A stretch of 64,000 nucleotides of DNA, taken from positions 59,327-123,326 of the forward strand of contig JAFYYH010000003.1 of NCBI GenBank assembly GCA_017557635.1, in the 5' to 3' direction. Below are positions 1-9,285 of the stretch, piece after piece. Under the pieces are notes generated by a model. That model saw nothing but the letters and a program-made list of their open reading frames with translations, searched no databases and was not told where the DNA came from. A program made the position numbers and the translations under genes. The number at the start of each line of letters is the position of its first letter. Position 1 is the stretch's first letter. Source of the DNA: Bacteroidaceae bacterium (lineage in GTDB: Bacteria > Bacteroidota > Bacteroidia > Bacteroidales > Bacteroidaceae).

Positions 1-414
1 ATTGAGTATGCCACGCATTCCGCGTGCCTGTCCAGTCGAAGCATCCTTGAGCACAAACGAGCCGTCGGCCTGTCCTGCCTCAACCTTGAGTTTCTGCTGC
101 TTGAGCAATTCGCCCGTGGGCGAGACAAGATCCACATACAGAACCTTACTCTGTGCTTCATTCAGAGTCGATGCATTGACCACGAATGCCTTGAACCAGA
201 TAGTCTCACCGGTATAGTATGACGTATTGTCGAACTGCAGATACACCTTCTCCTGTGGAAAGAGACTGTTGAACTGACGGATATTACCCGCAAAGCGCAC
301 AAGTTCGAGAGTCGGGTCTGCAGACTCATTCGTTTCCTGTACTTTACTATCCTTTGCATATACAGAGCAAAGAGACAGGACTGCGGTTAAGGTCAAAATA
401 ACAAGGTGTCTCAT
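1..414 (-). CDS. MG2/macroglobulin-like surface protein, N-terminal part (cut by window edge)
   Basis: An open frame of 138 codons begins at an ATG (complement of 412-414) and runs off the window without a stop. It starts with MRHLVILTLTAVLSL, a hydrophobic signal peptide, and continues with QEKVYLQFDNTSYYTGETIWFKA spread over the region, which is almost identical to residues 50-75 of the next gene. It is therefore the third member of a tandem array. The stop codon of the neighbouring paralogue lies 2 bp upstream of this start, so all copies are probably one transcript. The family is known in Bacteroidota as large secreted or surface proteins with a macroglobulin MG2-type beta-sandwich; the exact substrate is unknown. 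The C-terminal part cannot be judged here. Confidence 0.8.
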   Translation of the reverse strand, partial: MRHLVILTLTAVLSLCSVYAKDSKVQETNESADPTLELVRFAGNIRQFNSLFPQEKVYLQFDNTSYYTGETIWFKAFVVNASTLNEAQSKVLYVDLVSPTGELLKQQKLKVEAGQADGSFVLKDASTGQARGMRGILN

Positions 415-416
415 TA

Positions 417-3050
417 TTACCAGTTCTCATTAAGGACATAAGGCATACCGGACGCAGTGATACCGGCAGCGTTGATTGTGAACTTGCTTGTGAAGCTGTT
501 GTTGTAGAATTCCACCCGTGCATGGCCGTCTTCATCGGTTATCACGTTAGGGTTCCAGTAGATGGTGCGACGATAATCCACTTCACCGGCAATGGGACCG
601 TCCGGGTATGAGGGCGAGTAAAATTCATACGGACGGGAGTAGCAGTCTATGGTAGTTACACGCTTGTTTATATTGAACAACTCTTCCCTAGTGCTGATTT
701 CTTGGGGCTCCTTCATTTGGATATCCACCAGAAAATAACGCCAAGGATCTTCATATAAACCGATCAGTGGCTGCATACTCTTTTTAAAATAATCCAAATA
801 GAGAGGGCATAGATCCATGATATGCATCATCCTTAAGGGACGGTTATAAACCATTATGCTCTTGATATTCCTGGAGTCAATTTCTATAGGATGTTCATAT
901 ATCCCGTAATTCAAGAGCTTACTCGTATTGTGCACATAGATGAAAGATTTATACCCGTTGATATATTCAATTTCCGTACCATCATGAGTTAATTCCACAA
1001 AATAGCCTTTTTCAAGAAGATAGCCTAAAAGGTCTGTGGTATATTCCCCCTTATCCATTTCTATCTCAACATCCTTAACCACATCAAAAGCCTTGAAAGT
1101 GTAATAATCCATAATCAAACGGCTCTCTTCAATATCAACTTCGGGCAGGACGAAACCATTATCCTTACTGAATATGACTTCAAGATCTTCCTTCCGTGAA
1201 GATTTGCCTTTTTTATTTTTCTTGTCCGGAGGGGGCAGAAGACCGGTGAATATCATTTCCTGCGGCTGATATGCACGGATATCCGGAAACAGGGAACGGT
1301 CAAACACTATGCGGGCATCGGGGCCGATCAGGCTTTTTCTTTTGGGCTGGGCCTTGATGGCAAACTTGGCTTTGTCATATAAATCCGGCCCTATATCAAA
1401 TCCGAAATAGCCCGATGAATCCGTCGTGTATGAATAGGTCTCGCACAGAGTCTTGTCATCCGGTATGAGTGATGCCAGAACCTCTATGTTATTCAACGGT
1501 TTTTTACCCGATGAGCTCATGATCCAGCCGTTAACCGTAAGGTTCTCCTCTATACGATGCCTCTCGCGGAATTCCTTCTGTCCGGTCATGATCTGCCAGT
1601 CATAACGCTCCCAACCCTGTACCAGACAGAGCAGGTCCAATGCCTCATCGCGAATGGGATCATCCGAATCAAAATACCATGAAGGATTCTCAATGAAACC
1701 TTTCAGGTCCGATGACAGAAGCATGGATGTACGCAGGTCATCGGCCAAGGCATTGCTCTGTCCGCGCACATCACGGACCGACAGGCAGAACCGGTCACGG
1801 AAGGGATTGCCCCGTCCGTCCTTGAGTTCAAACTGGAACGTCACCATGTCAAAAGGCTCATACTTGTCCTTATCGGCAGAAACCTGGATTGTAGGTGTGA
1901 GGTCTGTTCCGCAGCGATGATAGAGTGAGCGGCTGGCATATATCATGCCGTCGGCACCGAAAAGATACAGTCTGCACACACCCTCCGGAACGCTTGTCAT
2001 GGAGAGAGACAAATCAACAGGCCGGGTTCCGGTATGTATGGTACGGAAATCAAAGAGTTCTCCCCTACAGGTCAGCGCCAATCCCACAGTCTGGTCTGCC
2101 AGATCCGGAGTACAGTCTATGCATAACTGAAGGGCATCAGCGTCGGATACATCGGCCCGGACAGTCAAGCCGCTCTCCGAGGCTCTTGGCAACTTGAATG
2201 ATTTTGACTCGCCGTCAACCGTCAATGTTACAGTATTCCTTCTGTTGTCAGGTGTGAACGTAAACCAGCCCATACCGTCGTGAACGGTACTGAAAGTTAT
2301 ATCAGTATCATCCAGAACGCCATCCGCATCAATGCCGAATCCGGTTTCATCGGTCACCTTAAAGGCAACACGGCAGGGTTTCCCCATAACCAGATGGCCG
2401 CCCTCAGGAAAGAATTCGCTGTTTATCGGGTTTAGTTCCTCTGTTTTGGGACGTAACTCCTCTTCGGTCTCATTCCATCTGAGTTTCCTGTTTCTTATGA
2501 CAGGAGGCTCCTCATAATAATCGCCATCGTTTTTAGGTTTCTCATAAACGGCAAACACGCGCGAAAAGATTGACTCCTCACCAAAGTTGAGCATATAATT
2601 GGTGTAGGCGCGAACCTCATAGAAGCCGCTGGGGTAATCAACCACGCCACGCATTTCACGAGCCTGCTCTGTCGATCCTTCCATCAGCACGAACAGTCCG
2701 TCGGCCTGTCCTGCCACAATCTTAAGTTTCTGCTGCTTGAGCAACACGCCTGTGGGCGATATCAGGTCCACATACAGCACCTTACTCTGCGCACGTTTAA
2801 GTGTCGATGCATTGACCACGAACGCCTTGAACCAGATTGTTTCACCGGTATAGTATGACGTATTGTCAAACTGCAGATACACCTTCTCCTGCTGGAATAT
2901 GCTGTTGAACTGGTGGATATTGCCCGCAAAGCGCATCAGGTCAGCTGTATAGCCGCCTGTATCGTTCGTCTCATGACCCTCTGTGTCCCTTGCGTTTGCA
3001 AGCGGGATCAGTAACAACAATGCCAAGGTTAAAGTAACAAGGCGTCTCAT
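417..3050 (-). CDS. MG2/macroglobulin-like surface protein (877 aa)
   Basis: A complete 877-residue protein with an N-terminal signal peptide (MRRLVTLTLALLLLIPLANA). The stretch at about residues 45-150, containing EKVYLQFDNTSYYTGETIWFKAF and YPSGFYEVRAYTNYM, is typical of MG2 (alpha-2-macroglobulin-type) beta-sandwich domains in Bacteroidota surface proteins. The C-terminus (DYRRTIYWNPNVITDEDGHA, then VEFYNNS...) is nearly identical to the upstream paralogue. No thioester motif (CGEQ) or TonB barrel is visible, so it is not a classical protease-trapping macroglobulin or a receptor. Gaps of 2 bp on both sides show tight operon packing and recent tandem duplication. Export and surface location are inferred; the function is unknown. 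Confidence 0.8.
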   Translation of the reverse strand: MRRLVTLTLALLLLIPLANARDTEGHETNDTGGYTADLMRFAGNIHQFNSIFQQEKVYLQFDNTSYYTGETIWFKAFVVNASTLKRAQSKVLYVDLISPTGVLLKQQKLKIVAGQADGLFVLMEGSTEQAREMRGVVDYPSGFYEVRAYTNYMLNFGEESIFSRVFAVYEKPKNDGDYYEEPPVIRNRKLRWNETEEELRPKTEELNPINSEFFPEGGHLVMGKPCRVAFKVTDETGFGIDADGVLDDTDITFSTVHDGMGWFTFTPDNRRNTVTLTVDGESKSFKLPRASESGLTVRADVSDADALQLCIDCTPDLADQTVGLALTCRGELFDFRTIHTGTRPVDLSLSMTSVPEGVCRLYLFGADGMIYASRSLYHRCGTDLTPTIQVSADKDKYEPFDMVTFQFELKDGRGNPFRDRFCLSVRDVRGQSNALADDLRTSMLLSSDLKGFIENPSWYFDSDDPIRDEALDLLCLVQGWERYDWQIMTGQKEFRERHRIEENLTVNGWIMSSSGKKPLNNIEVLASLIPDDKTLCETYSYTTDSSGYFGFDIGPDLYDKAKFAIKAQPKRKSLIGPDARIVFDRSLFPDIRAYQPQEMIFTGLLPPPDKKNKKGKSSRKEDLEVIFSKDNGFVLPEVDIEESRLIMDYYTFKAFDVVKDVEIEMDKGEYTTDLLGYLLEKGYFVELTHDGTEIEYINGYKSFIYVHNTSKLLNYGIYEHPIEIDSRNIKSIMVYNRPLRMMHIMDLCPLYLDYFKKSMQPLIGLYEDPWRYFLVDIQMKEPQEISTREELFNINKRVTTIDCYSRPYEFYSPSYPDGPIAGEVDYRRTIYWNPNVITDEDGHARVEFYNNSFTSKFTINAAGITASGMPYVLNENW

Positions 3051-3052
3051 TT

Positions 3053-6000
3053 TTACCAGTTCTCATTAAGGACATAAGGTATACCGGATGCAGTGATACC
3101 TGCAGCGTTGATTGTAAACTTGCGGGTAAAACTGTTGTTGTAGAATTCCACACGTGCATGGCCGTCTTCATCGGTTATCACGTTAGGATTCCAGTAGAGA
3201 GTGCGACGGTAATCCGGACTGCCTTCTATCGGACCGTCGGGATATACAGGGGCGTAGAACTGTACGGGCCGGGTAAAGCCTTTGACCGTTGTGGTGCGGC
3301 GGCCCAGGTTACGGATTTCATCATAGGACAGCAGTTCCCTATCCTCCTTGATCTTTATATCTACAAGATTATACCTGCTGGTGATATCATAATAAGCATT
3401 AGACAACCATGACAAATTGTTATGTTTACGGTGGTATTCCACCAAAAGGGGGGAGCAATCCACTATTTCCTGCAAATACATCGGGCGGTCAGAAATGATT
3501 ATGCTCTTTACATCAATCATATCAATCTGGAAAGGCTTGTCAAAAGGTTTTCCGTCCAACACCTTTTCATTATTATGAATGTAAAAGAATGCACTGATTT
3601 CCTGAACATCACTGTCACTGTTACCATTACCGTCTTCTTCCGAGGACTCCTCATTTGTGATATCAAAGGCGTCAGCATCACTTTCCTCGACTTCCCGGCC
3701 AAAACTGTCTTGCCCTGTATATCCTGCTCCTTCTTTGCCAAACCAATGCATCCTCAAACCTTTCTCGAGGAAATAGCCTAAGAGATCGGTGGTATATTCT
3801 CCCTGATCCAGTTCAAACTCCGCATCCTCCTCGGCCTCAAACGACGTAAAAGTGTCATAATCAATGAAGCGGCGCTTTTCGCCTTTTTCCTCAATATCAA
3901 CGTCATCTATCATTTTGCCCAGTCTGCGACGCTGAGCCGGAGTGAGGTCGAAATCAGTATAATCAACTTTATAGTCGTATGGGCGGCTGTTATTGTGAGT
4001 CAAGTCTGTCTCCTGTTTCAAGTATGGTCTTGGAACTGGTCGTTCTCCCCTCTCAAAACGGATACGCTTGCTCCTCTCCTGTTTGGAATCACCGTTATCC
4101 TTGGTCGACATCAGATTGATGCTGAACTTGCCCCTTCCGTAAAAATCGGACATGTCAAACCCGAAATAACCCGTAGAATCAGTCTGATAACTAAAACTTT
4201 CAAACAGTGTCTTGTCATCATCGGGAATGACATTTGCATAGACACCTATGCCGGATACAGGTTCACGCTTACTGTATGACAGAATCCAACCGTTCATGGT
4301 AAGGCCTTCCTCGATACGGTGTTTCTCCTCGAAATGAGCAAGTCCGGTCATAGTCTGCCATTCATAACGTTCCCAGCCCTGAACAAGGGTCAGCAGGTTC
4401 AAAGCCTCACGATGTTCCTCATCATCGGCCTCCAAATACCAGGCAGGGTCATGAATGTACCCCCTAAGGTCCGATGACAGCAGCAGATTGGTCTGCAGGT
4501 TATCGGTACGACCGCCACCGTAGTCCGTAGCATCACGAACCGACAGGCAGAACCTGTCGCGGAACGGATTACCCTCCTGGTCCGTAAGCGTAAGTTCTAT
4601 CACTTCCTTGTCGCAAGACTGTCTGGACATACTGTCGGTATTGAGTGTTATCGTTGGAGCGGTCAGGCTTCCGCTGCCGTGAAAAATGCTGCGCGATGAC
4701 AGGACCTTTCCTTCTTTATTGAACAGAGTCAAACGGCATACACCAATAGGCCAATCCGAGCAGTCTATATTCAACTGACTGTTCTCGACATCCCTTATCT
4801 CCTCAAAATAAATCACCTCACCACGGCAGGTTACAGCCAACGCAGTCTCTTCGCCTACCCTATCCTGTGTTCGCCAAATATTCAATTGCAGTTGTGAGTC
4901 AGAGAGCATATCCGAAATCATGGAATAACCACTGGATGCCAAATCCGGCAGCGGGAAACCCGACATACCCTTCCCTTCGTCACTTACATCCGGATAGAAA
5001 TACGCCCAATGATATCCTTTTGGGGTGACAATGAATGACCCCATTCCGTCATGTACAGTGTGCACGGAATCCAAAATGCCCGGTATCGAAAGGGTTCCCC
5101 CTATGCCGAATGCATCACTGCCGGTTGCCTTGAAAGCCACTCTGCAGGGCAATCCTACAACCCAATCGCCCCCCTCGGGATAGAATGTAACATTGATATC
5201 CTTATACTTATCGACGGTTTTACCTCGAATCTTCTCAACAAGAGGGTTATTCTGATTGCTCTCAACATGAGATCGGTTATACTCCCCCTCAAACTTGGGT
5301 TGCGTGTAGATGGGTATCACACGGGAGAATATTGCTTCAGGGCTGAAGTCCAGCATATTCTGTGTATATGCCCTTATCTCATAAAAACCGCTGGGATATG
5401 CCAAAATACCTGTTTTCTCGCGAGTCTGTGAAGTGCCGGCGTCAACCAGAGGTATCGCGCCGTCGGCCTGTCCCGCTTCAATCTTAAGTTTCTGCTGCAG
5501 TATAAGTTGCCCTGTAGGAGCCAGGAAATCCACATACAGCACACCGCTGGGTGCCCGTTCCAATGTCGTTGCGTGAGTGACAAAAGCCTTGAACCACATA
5601 ATCTCACCCTGAAAATAAGCCGGATTGTCAAACTCCACGTAAACCTTCTCCTGCGGGAACATACTGTTGAACTGACTGATGTTATCGGCAAATTTCATCA
5701 GTTCATCGACATAATCCGGAGATCCCGCCGGCCTGACCCTGATCGAATCTCCCGGCGGCAAGTAATCGTCGGGCAGACACGATGCGATTCTCCTCTTGGA
5801 TATATCGCCCGAAAAAAGAATGCTGTTGTCCCTTACTACACCCTCTTTGCTGAAAGAGCACTCATCATTCAGGAAAGTAATGCCGGACTCCGAATAACGG
5901 CGAAGGCCCTTTGCCGATTCTCCCAAATTCAACGGAGAACCGTCATTAAGATGATAATACTTAATCCAGAGTTTCCTGTCCTTTAAGCCACTCACCCTGA

Positions 6001-6940
6001 CAATACCGTCCTCCGTACCGGCAGAATACTCACTGACATTGATAGGCAGATTAGTCGGTATGTTCTTTTTGCCCTTCACAATATTTTCGGACTTTGTCAG
6101 AATGTATCCGTTCTCGGCCAATCTGTCTTGGGCAAAAGACTTAAGGAAGTGCTGGCTGGAGCCGTAATAAGCTTTCAACCTGTTCCGCTCAATACTCTTG
6201 GCCTGACGTTTGGATACGTCAGTGTAGGGCTTGTAGTAGTAATAGCCAAGTATATCACACTGACTTACGGCATTGGTCTGTTCAACTGTAAAGTTTACCA
6301 GATCCACATACACTTCATATCCAAGCAAAGGCAAATCAATTATAAGGGGTTCATATGCCCACGCCCTGAATACCTTTTTGACGACCTTTACAGTATCGAC
6401 ATATATTGAGGTATTACTCTGTATATCATTATAGACATTACGGCTTGAATAGAATGTCTTACCTATCCGCCTGGTGAAATAAGAGGTTTGATATGAGTTG
6501 TCAACCATAATGACATTCTCATTCCTGATGTGTGCCCTGCCACCCCATCTGTCATCGCCAAGAAACATCTCCTTGAAATACTCCAGATCCTCTTTCCTGA
6601 TCTTATTGGCCTTGCCCGATATCACTATCTCCGGCAACTCTTCATTAGCACTGAGCATGACCGTAAGACTACCGGGATTACGCTCCAGTTCCAAAGCCTG
6701 TGGCTGATAACCCACATAACTGAATACAACCGTTGCCGGGAAAAAAACATCATTCAGTTCAAACCGGCCGTCAAGACCGGTTGCAGTACCTTGTGTGGTT
6801 CCATTCACATACACAGTGGCCGATGCCAACGGCTCCTGCGTAAGGCTGTCAATAACAATTCCGCGAATAGTGCTCTGCCCAAACAGGGAAACGGGCATAA
6901 GAGCCAATAATGCAAGGGTTAAACTAACAAGGTTCCTCAT
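3053..6940 (-). CDS. CarboxypepD_reg-like plus MG2-like surface protein (1295 aa)
   Basis: The longest of the three tandem paralogues and the first in transcription order. After a signal peptide (MRNLVSLTLALLALMPVSLFG) residues 23-105 form a carboxypeptidase-regulatory-like domain (IRGIVIDSLTQEPLASATVYV...TATGLDGRFELNDVFFPATVVFSYVGY split here), the domain found at the N-terminus of many Bacteroidota outer-membrane proteins. Residues about 110-400 are a separate unrecognised region. From about residue 420 it follows the MG2-like architecture of the two downstream copies, ending in the same VEFYNNSFT...NENW tail. The shorter copies look like derivatives lacking the first 400 residues. An acidic, low-complexity segment (EESSEEDGNGNSDSD) interrupts the last third. 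No TonB beta-barrel is evident. The role is unknown; adhesion or substrate binding at the surface is only a guess. Confidence 0.8.
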   Translation of the reverse strand: MRNLVSLTLALLALMPVSLFGQSTIRGIVIDSLTQEPLASATVYVNGTTQGTATGLDGRFELNDVFFPATVVFSYVGYQPQALELERNPGSLTVMLSANEELPEIVISGKANKIRKEDLEYFKEMFLGDDRWGGRAHIRNENVIMVDNSYQTSYFTRRIGKTFYSSRNVYNDIQSNTSIYVDTVKVVKKVFRAWAYEPLIIDLPLLGYEVYVDLVNFTVEQTNAVSQCDILGYYYYKPYTDVSKRQAKSIERNRLKAYYGSSQHFLKSFAQDRLAENGYILTKSENIVKGKKNIPTNLPINVSEYSAGTEDGIVRVSGLKDRKLWIKYYHLNDGSPLNLGESAKGLRRYSESGITFLNDECSFSKEGVVRDNSILFSGDISKRRIASCLPDDYLPPGDSIRVRPAGSPDYVDELMKFADNISQFNSMFPQEKVYVEFDNPAYFQGEIMWFKAFVTHATTLERAPSGVLYVDFLAPTGQLILQQKLKIEAGQADGAIPLVDAGTSQTREKTGILAYPSGFYEIRAYTQNMLDFSPEAIFSRVIPIYTQPKFEGEYNRSHVESNQNNPLVEKIRGKTVDKYKDINVTFYPEGGDWVVGLPCRVAFKATGSDAFGIGGTLSIPGILDSVHTVHDGMGSFIVTPKGYHWAYFYPDVSDEGKGMSGFPLPDLASSGYSMISDMLSDSQLQLNIWRTQDRVGEETALAVTCRGEVIYFEEIRDVENSQLNIDCSDWPIGVCRLTLFNKEGKVLSSRSIFHGSGSLTAPTITLNTDSMSRQSCDKEVIELTLTDQEGNPFRDRFCLSVRDATDYGGGRTDNLQTNLLLSSDLRGYIHDPAWYLEADDEEHREALNLLTLVQGWERYEWQTMTGLAHFEEKHRIEEGLTMNGWILSYSKREPVSGIGVYANVIPDDDKTLFESFSYQTDSTGYFGFDMSDFYGRGKFSINLMSTKDNGDSKQERSKRIRFERGERPVPRPYLKQETDLTHNNSRPYDYKVDYTDFDLTPAQRRRLGKMIDDVDIEEKGEKRRFIDYDTFTSFEAEEDAEFELDQGEYTTDLLGYFLEKGLRMHWFGKEGAGYTGQDSFGREVEESDADAFDITNEESSEEDGNGNSDSDVQEISAFFYIHNNEKVLDGKPFDKPFQIDMIDVKSIIISDRPMYLQEIVDCSPLLVEYHRKHNNLSWLSNAYYDITSRYNLVDIKIKEDRELLSYDEIRNLGRRTTTVKGFTRPVQFYAPVYPDGPIEGSPDYRRTLYWNPNVITDEDGHARVEFYNNSFTRKFTINAAGITASGIPYVLNENW

Positions 6941-7034
6941 TGCAACACAGGATTATTTTCAATTAATTGATCCTATTGCAAAGAAAAACAAACTTGTCAA
7001 ATAAACAAAATATGTTTGGGGCTATTATTTTTTT

Positions 7035-8063
7035 TCAGCTTATTCCGCCTCGGATATTCTTATCCAGCATGCTCTTGACCTGAGCGTTGTCTTTGGTACC
7101 GCCCATCAGGAAAAAGAGTTTGGCAAGAGCGGCCTCGGTTGTCATGTCACCGCCTGACACTACACCTGCATCACGCAGGGCGCAGCCTGTAGCATACAGG
7201 TCCATGTTGACGGTACCTGCCAGACACTGGGTTACGTTCAGCAGAATCTTGCCCATGGCCGATGCCTCCCTCACAATCTGTATGAACCAGTCTTTTGAGA
7301 TGGCGTTGCCGGATCCATAGGTTTCGATTATCACGGCGCGGGTCTCGGGACCAAGCAGAATGTTACGCACCACCTGCGGAGTTATACCCGGATGCACCTT
7401 AAGGATTGATACGCGGGTATCGAGTTCGGTATGTATGGTGAAAGGTTTGCCTGTAGCAGGCGTGATCATCTTGTGATTATAGCGAATATCTATACCCGCG
7501 GTTGCCAGAGGCGGATAATTCGGCGAACGGAACGCATTGAACGATGTTGCATCGGCCTTGGTGCTGCGATTGCCGCGCAGCAGCTGTGAGTTGAAGAATA
7601 TGCAGACCTCAGGTACTACTGCACTGCCGTCAGGATTCTTGGCTACGGCTATCTCGACCGATGAGATCAGGTTCTCCTTACCGTCGGTACGGGGACGGCC
7701 CACGGGCAGTTGGCTTCCCGTAAAGATGACCGGTTTAGAGAGGTTCTCCAGCATAAAACTAAGGGCCGATGCCGAATAGGCCATTGTATCTGTTCCGTGA
7801 AGTATCACGAATCCGTCATAGTCATCATATCGGTCACGGATGATCTCAGCCAGGCGTATCCACAACGCAGGCTCTACATCGGACGAATCAATAAGCGGGG
7901 AGAATGTGTAGTGGTCAATACGGCATGTGAACTTGCTCAGTTCGGGCACAGACTCAATCAGTCCGTCAAAGTCAAACGGCATGAGCCTTCCGCGCTCATC
8001 CTCTTTCATGCCTATGGTACCGCCGGTATAAATGAGCAGTACCGATGAACCACCCTTAGTCAT
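7035..8063 (-). CDS. ansA: Type I L-asparaginase
   Basis: A 342-residue protein with the two catalytic threonine motifs of bacterial asparaginases: YTGGTIGM near residues 11-18 and LHGTDTMAYSASAL near residue 90. It hydrolyses L-asparagine to aspartate and ammonia. It lacks a signal peptide and has the length of the cytoplasmic type I enzyme (E. coli AnsA, about 338 aa) rather than the periplasmic type II. It lies 7 bp downstream of the Rid-like gene on the same strand, so the two are probably cotranscribed. The start at 8063 fits the family N-terminus. Confidence 0.93.
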   Translation of the reverse strand: MTKGGSSVLLIYTGGTIGMKEDERGRLMPFDFDGLIESVPELSKFTCRIDHYTFSPLIDSSDVEPALWIRLAEIIRDRYDDYDGFVILHGTDTMAYSASALSFMLENLSKPVIFTGSQLPVGRPRTDGKENLISSVEIAVAKNPDGSAVVPEVCIFFNSQLLRGNRSTKADATSFNAFRSPNYPPLATAGIDIRYNHKMITPATGKPFTIHTELDTRVSILKVHPGITPQVVRNILLGPETRAVIIETYGSGNAISKDWFIQIVREASAMGKILLNVTQCLAGTVNMDLYATGCALRDAGVVSGGDMTTEAALAKLFFLMGGTKDNAQVKSMLDKNIRGGIS

Positions 8064-8070
8064 AATCCTT

Positions 8071-9174
8071 TCAGTAAATTGCTATGCACTCCATCTCCAC
8101 GAGCCAGCCCGGACGGCAGACGGGAGCCTGCACGATTACGCGGGGACAGTCGGGGAAACGTTTGTCAAAAATATCCTTTACTACGGCGTAGTCGGCACTG
8201 TCACGCAGATAGACTGTCATCGAGCCCACCTGACCGAAACCGCATCCGGCTTCGGAGAGCAGGACCCCGACGTTCTCAATCATACGCTCCGTCTGGCGTA
8301 CTATGTCACCTTCGTAGAGGATCTTTCCGTTATTGTCTATGCTGGCCGTGCCCGATATGTATACGTGACTGCGGTCAGGATACTCCACCTTCGTGCCGCG
8401 CTCAAATCTTACTCCGTACTGTGAGGTCCGGTTCAGATGGCTTGCACCCTGGATATAGTCAACAAGCACGCCGGGACCCGAAACGGCGACGGCGTCAAGC
8501 ATCACCTTGCTGGCACAGTTCTCGGTGCGTCCTTCAATGCCGGTGCTGGCAATGAAATGTGTATCGGGAGTGAGTCCGTGACGGTCAAAAACCGTGTTAC
8601 GGCCGTCAACCACACCCTTATAGTTCACGTCTATGTTCTGTACAAAAAGCCAGGTGCGCATGCAGTTGGTCTCAAGAGTTAGCCCCTGAGCCTCAAGTCC
8701 CGAACTCAGTTCGTCCAGCAGAGCCACCGTCTGGTTGTATGAGCCGTCGGCACCGGAAACACCGCCCGTGTACCAGTATTCGTCAATACCCCTCTCGGTC
8801 ACCTTATGCATCCTGTCGCTTAAACGGCATATTGCGGCCGACTGCCTGCACCATACCATTGCGGCTATCTTGGTTCCGTTAAGAGGTGTCTGTCCTATGA
8901 TTGAAAGCGGACAGTCAAATACCATCCGTTTGAGGATAAGTTCAGTCTGGTTGGCCGGATCACTCACAAAAAAACGCATCAACACGGGAGTACCGTTGGC
9001 CTCCACCACATCCCGAAGGCTTTCCATTAGTGCATCGAGCTGTTTTTCAAAAGGCATCCTGAGATCAGTCAGTGACAGGACGGAGAAGGATTCCGTCTGG
9101 TCAGCCGCACCGTCACGTGTCCATTTTCCGGTACTTATCAGTATGTTCTTGTCAGTAAATGAAGTATAAAGCAT
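8071..9174 (-). CDS. Rid/YjgF-superfamily protein, double-domain type (367 aa)
   Basis: The C-terminal 120 residues (HVYISGTASIDNNGKILYEGDIVRQTERMIENVGVLL split, then PDCPRVIVQAPVCRPGWLVEMECIA) are a clear Rid/YjgF (UK114) fold signature: G-D-x-x-x-Q-T-x-x-x-x-x-N and the GWLVEMEC end. The N-terminal half (DGSYNQTVALLDELSSGLEAQG) looks like a degenerate second copy, an architecture shared with FkbO/Hyg5-type chorismatases and with uncharacterised Bacteroides proteins of this size. Rid enzymes deaminate reactive enamine/imine intermediates, which suits a partner of asparaginase, but the key residues of a chorismatase cannot be checked here. It is probably cotranscribed with ansA. The specific reaction is not assigned. 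Confidence 0.7.
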   Translation of the reverse strand: MLYTSFTDKNILISTGKWTRDGAADQTESFSVLSLTDLRMPFEKQLDALMESLRDVVEANGTPVLMRFFVSDPANQTELILKRMVFDCPLSIIGQTPLNGTKIAAMVWCRQSAAICRLSDRMHKVTERGIDEYWYTGGVSGADGSYNQTVALLDELSSGLEAQGLTLETNCMRTWLFVQNIDVNYKGVVDGRNTVFDRHGLTPDTHFIASTGIEGRTENCASKVMLDAVAVSGPGVLVDYIQGASHLNRTSQYGVRFERGTKVEYPDRSHVYISGTASIDNNGKILYEGDIVRQTERMIENVGVLLSEAGCGFGQVGSMTVYLRDSADYAVVKDIFDKRFPDCPRVIVQAPVCRPGWLVEMECIAIY

Positions 9175-9222
9175 CTGCTTTTATAATTATGCCGCGAATA
9201 TAACGTTTTTCGCCGTTCCCGC

Positions 9223-9253
9223 TTTGCTGAATGGAGCAAAAAGAATAAATTTG
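9223..9253 (+). promoter_or_regulatory. Bacteroides-type promoter of the C1 peptidase gene
   Basis: TTTG at 9223-9226 is followed after 19 bp by TAAATTTG at 9246-9253, an exact match to the Bacteroides sigma-ABfr consensus (TTTG, N19-21, TAnnTTTG). It leaves a leader of about 25 nt before the ATG at 9286. Confidence 0.7.
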
Positions 9254-9285
9254 GCATCACGAAAATCAAATAACTAGTTATAAGT

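Noticed and set aside
1-6940. TonB-dependent receptors
   Set aside because: The first copy has a CarboxypepD_reg domain, but no plug or barrel pattern and no C-terminal aromatic strand follow.
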